DNA from: Nectonema munidae
Taxonomy: Eukaryota; Nematomorpha; Nectonematoida; Nectonematidae
Assembly: GCA_030549495.1 (NCBI GenBank)
Contig: JAUIRK010000918.1
Span: forward strand, 124,001-188,000
DNA: 64,000 nt
Direction of reading: 5' to 3'
In this document: positions 48,594-57,852 of the stretch, piece by piece
How the letters are laid out: every line of letters begins with the position of its first letter
How positions within the stretch are numbered: position 1 is the first letter of the stretch
The notes under the pieces: generated by a model
The model's database searches: none
The model's input: the letters and a program-made list of their open reading frames with translations, nothing else
Told to the model about the DNA's origin: nothing
Translations under genes and position numbers: made by a program

Positions 48594-49265
48594 CTCATAG
48601 TTAAAGTGTTTAGAATCTTGGCGTTTAGAAATAAACTTATAAGTGTTCAGACGCTTAGAGTTTAAACATGTTTACAATTTTAGGTGTTCAAAATCGGTGA
48701 CCTATTTGGTGTTTAGTCTCTAAACCAGGGGTCGGGAACCTATGGCTCGCGAGCCAGACATGGCTCTTTTGATGACTGCATCTGGCTTTCAGATAAATTA
48801 GGTGGCCTTCAGGATAAAGGGAGGTATTGCGATAATGCTTATCCTTCTTGCCAATTCTACACTCTCTTAATTTCGTCATCATTACGAATCACGACGACAC
48901 AAATAAAGCTGATGATGATGCAGACTTTGTTTATTAATAAATAACTTCGATAAAACAATGTTGTTTAAAATAAATTCAGAGTCTTATTATACTATAAAAT
49001 TGTTGGTCTTCTTTTTCCATTTAGTTGTAATCAGTATTTAAAAATATATATGGCTCTCAGAGGATTAGATTTTAAAATATGTGTTTTTTGGGCTCTTTTA
49101 GTCAAAAAGGTTCCCGGCCCCTGCTCTAAACATTTAAAACTTTTTGTAAAAACTGCGTTTAGAAATTAAACATGTTTAGACGTGCTAGGTGTTTGTTCTC
49201 TAAACAATACGCCTTTAGGCGTTTTAAAAGTGTCTTATCTCACATGTTTAACAGCAAGTGTTTAG
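48594..49265. repeat. GTTTAGA-rich motif cluster downstream of SAMD3-like locus 2
   Basis: Words such as gtttaga, tctaaac, aagcgcc/ggcgttta and catgttta recur in both orientations across about 270 bp, after subtracting the hAT MITE at 48726-49123. A similar cluster follows SAMD3-like locus 3 at 59700-59885. Non-coding. Confidence 0.65.
48726..49123. mobile_element. hAT MITE, mobile family with bat/marsupial-like ends
   Basis: Starts caggggtcgggaaccta and ends ttcccggcccctg (reverse: caggggccgggaacc). Flanked by a perfect 8-bp duplication CTCTAAAC (48718-48725 and 49124-49131). 398 bp, non-coding. The left arm continues tggctcgcgagccag and tggctcttttgatg; from memory this resembles hAT families described in some vertebrates. 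Confidence 0.92.
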
Positions 49266-49399
49266 AAAGAAAATTGCTACACCCATCGCAGATGAGAAAA
49301 GATATGCTTTTACTCTTGCGACAGCAACATAAAGCATATATGCCTCACTGCAAGTATATGCTATAATAATTTACTCTGAACATCTGTTCTCATTTCATT

Positions 49400-49809
49400 T
49401 TGCTTCCCAACATTAAAATTTTTTATACTTCTTCTTTTGATATAATTTAATATTATTATCTCCATCTTTAATGAAAAAGTGTAATTTAACTTTTTTTAAA
49501 AAAGGCTATTTTATTGAGTGTAATTTCATGTCTTTTTTTACAAGATTATTATCTTAAAAAATTTTTGCATAAGTATTTTTTATTTTCATTTATTTTCCTA
49601 GAGGTTACTTATTTTTTTAAATAATAATTTAATTAACTTAAATTTCACTAAGGCATACGTTTAAGGAATACAATATATTTATATAAACACTTTTTAGGGA
49701 TCATTTTGCAACTTGTCTTGTTTGCGCTAAATGATTAACACAAATAATCAATTGTAACAAATGGATGCTTAGGATAGCTTAATTTTTGTTAAAATATTAT
49801 ATCAATAAT
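49400..49809. other. AT-rich stretch, diverged copy of the following repeat
   Basis: Contains taatttcatgtctttttttac near 49522, echoing acaatttcatgtctttttac in the tandem duplication at 49974 and 50832. An older, diverged repeat of the same sequence is likely. No gene. Confidence 0.4.
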
Positions 49810-50254
49810 TCATAGAGCTCTTTTTTTGTTTTTTGCTGTATTTTCACATAAGTATTCCATTTTCGCAATTTGTTTGTTTTGAATAATTTTTCGCAAAGAA
49901 GTCATATTAGTTTAAAATATGCAATATTTATATCAAAACTTTTGGGGCCTTTATTTTAATTTTTTTATAAGATACAATTTCATGTCTTTTTACAAGGGTT
50001 AAAACAATCTGTTTTTTTTTAAATATTTTCCAGCAAAGCCGTCTTAATAGTTTTAAATGAGTACAATGGACTAATATTAACACTAAGATCTTTAAGAATA
50101 AGTTAATTTTTCAGAAATTATATTTTATGTTTTTGAAAACTATATTTTTGTCAATACTTGTAACAGTTCTTTTTTAATAATTTTTCTAAAAATATTTTTC
50201 ACAAAGGTGTTTTCTTTTTACAATCTTATTCTCTCCTATTCTACCCTCGAAAGA

Positions 50255-50578
50255 CCAGGTATATTAAACTTACACGAAGGTATCTTAGATAGATATGACT
50301 GTACAAATGCTAGGTCTCTTTACATACTGAAAACAGAAATTTATATTTCTGGGTTAAGGGATAAAAGCTATTTTGGGGGTACTAACATTGTCAAAAGGTT
50401 AGTTAACTGATTCTAATATACTTTTAGCATGTGGAGTTATTACGGACAGATTTTTTACTTCACATGATTTATGTGTATGGGCAACTTCCAGGGGCATTAC
50501 AATATGCGGGACAGTCAGGTCAAACCGCGTTTTCATACCACATATTTTCAGACCTAAAAACTTACAACAACCAGCAGG
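50255..50578 (+). pseudogene. piggyBac fragment, copy 1 of tandem pair
   Basis: Frames read YILKTEIYISGLRDKSYFGG, NIVKRLVN, then after a break GVITDRFFTSHDLCVWATS (second aspartate) and ICGTVRSNRVF. This is the same piggyBac family as A/B/C. Only the middle ~100 codons survive, with at least one stop after RLVN. Confidence 0.82.
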
Positions 50579-51111
50579 GGCGCACATCCGGAGGGTGCGA
50601 GGGGGGGGGGGGGGTGCGACCGCCTCCCTCCCAATGTGTTTTCAGGGGGGGGGCGAAAATGACCTCCTTCATAGAGCTCTTTTTTTGTTTTTTGCTGTAT
50701 TTTCACATAAGTATTCCATTTTCGCAATTTGTTTGTTTTGAATAATTTTTCGCAAAGAAGTCTTATTAGTTTAAAATATGCAATATTTATATCAAAATTT
50801 TGGGGCCTTTATTTTAATTTTTTTATAAGATACAATTTCATGTCTTTTTACAAGGGTTAAAACAATCTGTTTTTTTTAAATATTTTCCAGCAAAGGCGTC
50901 TTAATAGTTTTAAATGAGTCACAATGGACTAATATTAACACTAAGATCTTTAAGAATAAGTTAATTTTTCAGAAATTATATTTTATGTTTTTGAAAACTA
51001 TATTTTGTCAATACTTGTAACAGTTCTTTTTTAATAATTTTTCTAAAAATATTTTTCACAAAGGTGTTTTCTTTTTACAATCTTATTCTCTCCTATTCTA
51101 CCCTCGCAAGA

Positions 51112-51435
51112 CCAGGTATATTAAACTTACACGAAGGTATCTTAGATAGATATCACTGTACAAATGCTAGGTCTCTTTACATACTGAAAACAGAAATTTA
51201 TATTTCTGGGTTAAGCGATAAAAGCTATTTTGGGGGTACTAACATTGTCAAAAGGTTAGTTAACTGATTCTAATATACTTTTAGCATGTGGAGTTATTAC
51301 GGACAGATTTTTTACTTCACATGATTTATGTGTATGGGCAACTTCCAGGGGCATTACAATATGCGGGACAGTCTGGTCAAACCGCGTTTTCATACCACAT
51401 ATTTTCAGACCTAAAAACTTACAACAACCAGCAGG
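51112..51435 (+). pseudogene. piggyBac fragment, copy 2 of tandem pair
   Basis: Near-identical to the fragment at 50255-50578, differing at single positions such as LRDKSYF versus LSDKSYF. Shares the same breaks, so the duplication came after inactivation. Confidence 0.82.
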
Positions 51436-51512
51436 GGCGCACATCCGGAGGGTGCGAGGGGGGGGGGGGCGAAAATGACCTTCCCCCCCCCCCCCCCCCC
51501 CCCCCCAATAAT

Positions 51513-51870
51513 TTTCTATAAGTAAGAGTTGCTGCTTGTTTATAAAACATGTATGATGATCGCATTTTTCCTATCGAACATATTTTACAGACGATGCGTG
51601 AGAGCTATATAATAATAATCCATTGCTTCAATATGCACACAATAAGTAAGCAATGTTTATCACAGTGTCTCCTCTTTGTAATATTTTTGAGCAAACACAT
51701 GTTGATGATCCACTAGATTTTCTCATCTTCTGTCACAGTGATTCTCTTTCCGTCTCCTGTGTCTCTTCCGCTTTTTCTGCTAAAACTCAATCATTCATTC
51801 AAGCTCTCTTGTTTCATTCAAGCCCTCTTCTCTTGTTAAGCTCTCCTATCTCATTCAGCTCTCTTCTCTC
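51513..51870. other. CT-rich stretch without a gene
   Basis: From 51720 to 51870 the + strand is a CT-rich run with repeated ctctctt / tcattca words. An 87-codon frame crosses it but looks compositional. Confidence 0.4.
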
Positions 51871-52065
51871 CAGTCACGTAGTTGGCTGGCATAAGGGGCC
51901 GTGCCCATACTCCTAAGTACCGCATGGTGCCCCCATGCAACTTATGCGATATCAGTTTTTAAAAATTTCTCCAATGAAAGGATCAAGAAAGTATAAATAA
52001 TGTTGCGCAAGTTTTTTGTTTTTAAATTGTGACCTTTCTATCAACTTTTTTTGGCTACACCACTG
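51871..52065. mobile_element. hAT MITE, short CAGTGGCGTAGCC family
   Basis: Starts cagtcacgtagttggctgg and ends ttggctacaccactg (reverse: cagtggtgtagccaa). Flanks CTTCTCTC (51863-51870) and CTTCTGTC (52066-52073), an 8-bp duplication with one mismatch. 195 bp, close in size and ends to the element at 62216-62411. Confidence 0.8.
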
Positions 52066-52073
52066 CTTCTGTC

Positions 52074-52562
52074 TAATTTGCATTTAGAGTTAAATTAAAA
52101 TAGTTTTCAATCGTTAAAATTTTATATCAATGAATATTGTTAGACTCGCACTAAGAATATTTTTTCAACAAAAGTCACCAAATCTTTATCACTACGTTTG
52201 CTACATTTTTTAACATTTGAAAACTTTAATTTTTTTAAGTCAAGAAATTTTTTTCAATAGTTATTTGGGAATGAATGTTTTGATTATCTATTCAGTTTAA
52301 AGGCAAGAATTCTCTATTTGCTTAATATTTGAGCAGAGATATTTTTTATAATGTTCGATTGTTAAATTTTATAACTAACACTGTACATAATCAAATCACT
52401 TTTTTTAAGAAAATTTGTTGATTATTATAATAAAAATATAATATCGAAACAAAATGTTTCAGTTGTTAAAAATGTACTTGATCTATTTATGACAGATTTT
52501 ATTTGTAGATAGAAATATTCAAAAAACGCAATGATTTTCTTTTCTCGTATACTTTGATTTAT
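52074..52562. other. AT-rich stretch, no gene
   Basis: Nothing recognised on either strand. Confidence 0.4.
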
Positions 52563-52570
52563 GTTAGTTT

Positions 52571-52931
52571 GGTCCTCGGACATTTCGCCCCATTATTTTC
52601 ATAAGACAGTTCGTCCCATGGACAGTTCGCCCCATTATTTTCATAAGACAGTACGTCCCATGGACAATTCGCCCCATTATTTTCATAAGACATTTTGTTT
52701 CATGGACAATTCGCCCCGTTATTTTCATAAGACATTTTGTCTCATGGACAATTCTAAAAAATTAAGAGATAAATTGATTAATTTGAAATAATTTAATAGA
52801 GATAAAATAAACAAGAATATAAAATTTTTAAATAATTTTACACATATAATAAGCAAAGATGGATGAAACTAATAGCCTATGAGACAATTTGTCAGGGGCA
52901 AATTGTCTATGGGGCGAAATGTCTGTCGAAC
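52571..52931. mobile_element. MITE with internally amplified terminal motif
   Basis: Left end ggtcctcggacatttcgcccc, and the right end reversed is gttcgacagacatttcgccc. Flanked by an exact 8-bp duplication GTTAGTTT (52563-52570 and 52932-52939). Between 52590 and 52760 a 42-bp unit containing ccattattttcataagac and ccatggaca.ttcgcc repeats four to five times. The right part has inverted copies of the same words. 361 bp, non-coding. Confidence 0.85.
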
Positions 52932-53144
52932 GTTAGTTTAAATAATTTTTTAACGTTGGCTTTTGCTGCTTATAAAAATTTGAAAATATCAAATAAACTC
53001 TAATTCTTTATGCCTCCTATTATTTTGAAATTATTCTAAGAACAGACGGTTCCATTTTAAAATAGTGAAAATTGCTTTATTAGTTTATTTTGTTTCCTTT
53101 CTCTCTTATGTTAATTATGTAGCAAATTTTTCAATTTTGAGTAA

Positions 53145-53300
53145 AAGGTAAGGTGCAGCGGATGTATTTTCATTGACAAGGCACTGATGTACCGCTTATG
53201 TCAAACTATGAACAAATTCGTATCGATGAGGAATCGAATCCAGAGGCTTCCGTGCGGAGTCCATCATCTCAACCAACCTGCCATGCCACCCATAGAGTAT
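53145..53300 (-). repeat. SINE copy, minus strand
   Basis: The minus strand reads a tRNA-like head (ggttggttgagatgatgg, B box gattcgattcctc), then agtttgacataagcggta and a tail tcaatgaaaatacatccgc. This body and tail match the SINE at 54947-55083. Confidence 0.72.
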
Positions 53301-53806
53301 GCTGTAGGGGATACGTCAAATTAGTTTTCAAAAAACTTAAGTTATGCTCTAAAATTTTTTAGTTTTTGTTGAAGCTCTATAACTTTTTCTGATAGACTTT
53401 TTTTCCTTAAAAGTTATTATAAAAGGCAAATCATTGCAAAATGTTAACAGTTATTTTACTTTTTGTAGCTTGTATCAATTTAGCTTTTAAACTATTTTTG
53501 AATGATGCTGAGTAAAATGAAATAATGCGATCTTAATATTTTGTTTGCACAATTATAACTTCATTTTATACCCTTGCCCCTGAATCAATCACATTTTTCT
53601 ATATAAACATCGCATGGTGTCTAGTAGACTCTTTGCCTTTAAACTACATTCACTCATATAAACTATCCAACCTTCATTTATTTGTTTTCTCTATGAATCA
53701 AATTTCCTTTCATCAATTCCTGTAATGTGCCTGGTAGACTACTTCATTTTTCAAATGAAAAGCCTATTCCACCCCCTAACAATTTTAGATTTTTTTAAAC
53801 TAGTGT
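53301..53806. other. AT-rich spacer, no gene
   Basis: Contains two similar phrases, atggtgtctagtagactctt and gtgcctggtagactac (53613 and 53727), about 115 bp apart, perhaps an old tandem duplication. Nothing else. Confidence 0.4.
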
Positions 53807-53815
53807 ATATTCGAT

Positions 53816-54299
53816 GGTTGTAGATAAAAATGCCCCCTGAAAAAATGCCCATAATTAAAAAGTAGGAAAAAATGCCTCCTAATTTTTGATTTTTTTTAAT
53901 TATATAAATATTTTTATTTGGTACCGTTTTGAAAGGCTAAATTTCTAAAATTTCTTAATCTATAGGGTTTTTTTCTTTATAAAGTTCTTGAAAACAATAG
54001 CAAAGGTGCAGATTTGTGGGAATGTCGCCCCCCCCCCTGATTTACGCCCCTGACACAAAGTCCAAAAATATTTGCTGTTTTATAAAAATTTGTTTTGTAT
54101 TTAAAAAATTGTCGTATGCTGAGTTTTTTAGTTTACTTTAATTAAATTTTAAATGTTTTAGATGAAGTTAACTATTTTTTTTACAAAATATCTTTATTTG
54201 ACATATCTTTTTTAAAAATTTTAATTAATAATTTTTTGAAATTTTTTTTATTTGGCATTTTTTCCTACTTTTTAATTGGGGGCATTTTTTCTCCGCACC
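53816..54299. mobile_element. MITE with 9-bp TSD, AAAATGCCCCC ends
   Basis: Starts ggttgtagataaaaatgcc; the right end reversed is ggtgcggagaaaaaatgcc. The subterminal word aattaaaaagtaggaaaaa is inverted on both sides. Flanks are an exact 9-bp duplication ATATTCGAT (53807-53815 and 54300-54308). A 9-bp TSD and GGT-type ends suggest a MULE-like MITE. A C-run patch near 54029 may be part of a further insertion. Confidence 0.82.
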
Positions 54300-54721
54300 A
54301 TATTCGATATGCAAATTTAATTAAAATATTTTCGCATGAAGTATAGTATAATTCACCAATTTTGTAAAAAAAAATATAAAGTAGTCTTATAACGTTACAT
54401 CGCACTATATGTGTATCATGTAGATATACTCGTATTATGGAGGCAGGCGGTAAACGGAGAAGGATTGGCGAAGGAGAAGCATTGGCGATTTTTCTTTTTT
54501 TTATGTTGCCGCAAACTTGTTCATGTGCACTGCCACTATCACACAATTCTTTTTTTTCCTCATCACTTTTCTTGCTCGCTCTCACGATAAAACATTTGCT
54601 TGCGCATATGGTTATCATTCATCGTTTTTCTCTCATACTACTATTTATTTTGTAAATCTTCACCATTATTTTTCTAATCATTTTACTTCTGTACTTTTTT
54701 TTATTCAATACAGTTATTAAG

Positions 54722-56809
54722 ATGTATATTGATGGATATAATTATTTAAAAAAAAGGGAGTATTTGAAGACTGTTCACTATTACTGTACGAGACCCTCTT
54801 GCTCAGGTTTGTCTTTTTTCTTATTTTTTGAATTCAATTTAATTAATTTTAAATAGACTGTCTCGATTTTTACACTTTTACTTTTTTAAAATTAGAAATC
54901 AAATTTTTTACACAGACTTGTTTAAAATTTTTAAACCTTGACAAAAGGGCTGGAGGCTCGTAAGGCAATGGAAATGATTGTTCCAAGTTCAAGCCTTGCC
55001 TCTGCCGAAAACTCATAGCTTGATGTGAGCGGTGCTTCTGCGCCTTATCAATGAAAATACCACACCACCTTTAAACGTTTTCTGTCAGATTAGATAGATA
55101 CTTTGCAAAAAAATAATTTCTTTATAAAATTTTCAAAGGTAATTATAGAGCAAGTTGTATGTCGAATACTATCTATATATGCTTATTATTGCAAATAATG
55201 ATATTTTTTGTTAACATATAAACATTTTTTTATAGGTAGGATTATATATCAGAAAAATCCCGCTTCACCACTGAAGGTTGTCACACAACCATGACAAAAT
55301 TAGTGAAAGAATATTAGAATTTAATAAAAATATAAAAGAAGAAGCAAGGTTCTCAATGAAGGCACCTAGTCATATTTATCAGTAAGTTTTTTTTAGTAAA
55401 AACAGTTTTATAATAAAAATAATCTTTTAGGGATAATTTATTGATATTGTCTCAAAGTGATAGAGAGGGTATGTTTTCTAAACAAACTATTCTACGTAGA
55501 ATACGGTATAACAAGAAAAGAATTCAACCTCCAAAGTTGATAAATTTTGACATACCGGAAAACTATCACAAAGTAAATGGGGCACCTTTTTTACAAGTCG
55601 ACAGACTTATTCCAACAAATAAAAGACTGATAGTATTTTATGGAAAGGTTTTAACTTATTTAAAACAGGTAAGCAATATTGAAAATATCTACATTGATGG
55701 AACGTTTAAAAAAGCTCCAAATATGTTTCATCAAATTATAACTATTCATACATTCCATAATAAAATTGAACTTCCAATACTCTACTCTCTTGCGTGTGAT
55801 AAGAAAGAAGATACCTACAGGTTTTTATAATTAATTAAAAATTTTTGTTTTTATTGTAAAATTTTAGAGAAATTTATCAAGTTTTAAAAGTCAGCATAAA
55901 CGTTTCACAGATAAAAACAATTACATCTGATTTTGAAAGCGCAATCATATCTTCAAACAAAAAAGTTTGGCACATATAATGTTTATATATATGTATATAT
56001 ATTATAATATTTTTAATACTTCAGGAATTTCCAAATGCAAAATTCACAGGATGTTATTTTCATTTTTCGCAAAGCATTTATAGAAAAATAAAATTTCTTG
56101 GTTTCGGCCGACTATATTCAACAAGTGAATCCTTTCGTAAATGTGTTAGATTTGTCCTTGCACTTGCTTTTCTTCCACCTTTACAAGTATATTTTTTGTA
56201 AATACTTTTCTATCATTAATTGCATCTTTTTTTTTTTTAGGTAAAAGTAGTTTATAGAAAAATAAAAAACTTGATGAATCCATTCAATATTGAGCAATTT
56301 CACTCTTATTTTGAAAATACTTGGCTTCGAGATATATATTCATGGAATGTATATAATAGAAAGGTGAGGACCAACAATCATTGTGAGGGTTTTCACAACA
56401 GGTTAAATAACTTTACAGTTTTATCTAATTTAGATTTTTAATATATATTTTTTTTAGTTTAAAATCTTGTCTCCCCAACGAAAAAACTAATGTTTGGGAG
56501 GTTTTTTCATTTTTTATGAAGTCGGAAGAAAAAATATGGAAAGACATGGCCGAAATTGAAAGCGTAGATTCTGGATATTGTTGGAGTGGTGGAAATAAAA
56601 AGAAGAGAGAAGAAAAGGAAAGGCTGTTGGAAAGAATATATGAAGAATTCAACGAGAATGAAAACCTTTATCTTTTTCTTAGCCGTATTTCTTCATATGT
56701 TTGTCCTCCTAAAAACCTTAATTATGAAGAAACACAAAACGAATATACATTGGATTTTTCTGTTTTAAATAGAAGAACCTCTTTTAATATTTCTTCTATT
56801 TTAAATTGA
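54722..56809 (+). CDS. MULE transposase with FLYWCH finger, seven exons
   Basis: Exon 1 (54722-54806) MYIDGYNYLKKREYL and YYCTRPSCS begins a FLYWCH finger. Exon 2 (about 55240-55381) supplies the H-x-H half, RLSHNHDKISERILEF; its first codons are not open in that frame, so one break is likely. Exon 3 (55431-55819): TILRRIRYNKKR and NIYIDGTFKKAPNMFHQI with the first catalytic aspartate. Exon 4 (from 55868): KTITSDFESAI, second aspartate. Exon 5 (56024-56187): KFTGCYFHFSQSIYRK. Exon 6 (56240-56401): VRTNNHCEGFHNR with the catalytic glutamate. Exon 7 (56456-56809) is basic and ends SFNISSILN. All introns fit GT..AG. About 450-480 residues, a usual size for animal MULEs. It cuts and joins DNA at the TIRs. 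Nearly whole. Confidence 0.87.
54947..55083 (+). repeat. SINE copy inside MULE intron 1
   Basis: tRNA-like head (ggctggaggctcgtaaggca), B box aagttcaagccttg, then agcttgatgtgagcggtgct and a tail tcaatgaaaataccacacca. The best-preserved copy of this family in the window. Its position in an intron leaves the transposase exons untouched. Confidence 0.78.
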
Positions 56810-57552
56810 TTTTTACATTTTGTGCTTAATTTTATTTTATTGATACTTAAATAGATATATATTTTTATGTTCATTTTTTTTATAATTATTTTAATAACAA
56901 AATATTTATGAAAATAGTTTTGAATAAACAAAAATCTTTTCAAATTGCATAGTTTTTCCATTTTTAATACTTTAAAATTTAATTGAAATAATTTAATTTT
57001 AATATTCAAAATTTTTCTATTTTTATTTTATAATATAAAATTTTGGACAATTTTAAGTAACGTAGGCTCGTTTAAGAAAAAATTTTCATAAAAATTCTAG
57101 AATTTAGTATAATAATTTGGGTAAAAACGTAAAAAAGCACAATTTTTTAAACCTGTAGTTGATTTTTTTAGAAAGATATAGAAGTTGAATTTTTTTTGTA
57201 GTAGACATTTTTGATTAAAAAGAAATTATCGTTTAGAATTTTTATATAGGGGTAAACGTTAAAAAAAAACTTTTTTCAGTTTTGTGTAATATTTACTTCA
57301 AATTAATATTCAGTATAATATTCAGTTTTTGTTATTTAATAGTTACAATTTTACATCTAAAATCCTGATAATCAAAAGTTTCATGTGGAGCAGTAACAGT
57401 TATAGCATTATTCATATGTGCTACAAAGTGATGAAGAAAAAAAGATAATGAGATGGTGGCTAATGTAGATAAGAAGCAAGGCGGCAACATCAAAAAATTT
57501 TAAAAACGCCAACGCTTCTCCTTCGCCAATGCTTCTCCTAGAACCAGGCAGG

Positions 57553-57706
57553 CATGCACTGTATTTGCTACAATGCACGTATAGTGCGATACTCAAACTA
57601 TAATCGCATTCAAGAAAAGATTGACATATGAAAGCATAATATCATTGAACAACTTCTTTCCAATTAAAATTGCTTTTCATCAATGCACGGATAGTGCAAC
57701 ATTACC
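57553..57706. repeat. Inner part of the outer element's left TIR
   Basis: Reads ctgtatttgctacaatgcac through caatgcacggatagtgcaac and is inverted at 61935-62090. Displaced 3.1 kb from its outer part (54393-54448) by the MULE. Confidence 0.88.
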
Positions 57707-57852
57707 ATATAATCTCTTCAATGTTATGCTTATTAATGTTGATCTCTGTTGGGATTAATATTTTTTATTGATATAATATAGCTAAATATTTTTATAGTTT
57801 TCTTTTTTTGTTTCCTACATTTTTTTTCAAATAAAATATATACAGTTTTCAA

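Larger units (their letters stand above)
49810..51512. repeat. Recent 859-bp tandem duplication
   Basis: Bases 49810-50668 recur at 50669-51512 with very few differences, spacing 859 bp. Each unit holds AT-rich sequence, a piggyBac fragment, and the start of a hAT-type MITE (caggggcgcacatccgg) ending in long G or C runs. The junction between units falls in the G-run region (50600-50668). Copy 2 ends in a C-run at 51482-51506. Confidence 0.93.
54449..57545 (+). mobile_element. MULE with nearly intact transposase, nested in the SAM element
   Basis: Terminal repeats of about 70-100 bp begin ggtaaacggagaagg on the left and, reversed, ggttctaggagaagc on the right. Both continue ggcgaaggagaagc.ttggcg and later atgttgccgc. 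Flanked by an 8-bp duplication AGGCAGGC (54441-54448 and 57546-57553) that lies in the outer TIR; the right outer TIR carries the single uninterrupted site near 62137-62144. 3,097 bp. Contains a seven-exon transposase gene (54722-56809) and a SINE in intron 1. Confidence 0.9.

Noticed and set aside
51653-51916. 87-codon serine-rich frame
   Set aside because: A CT-rich low-complexity run explains it; no homology recognised, and it runs into a MITE.
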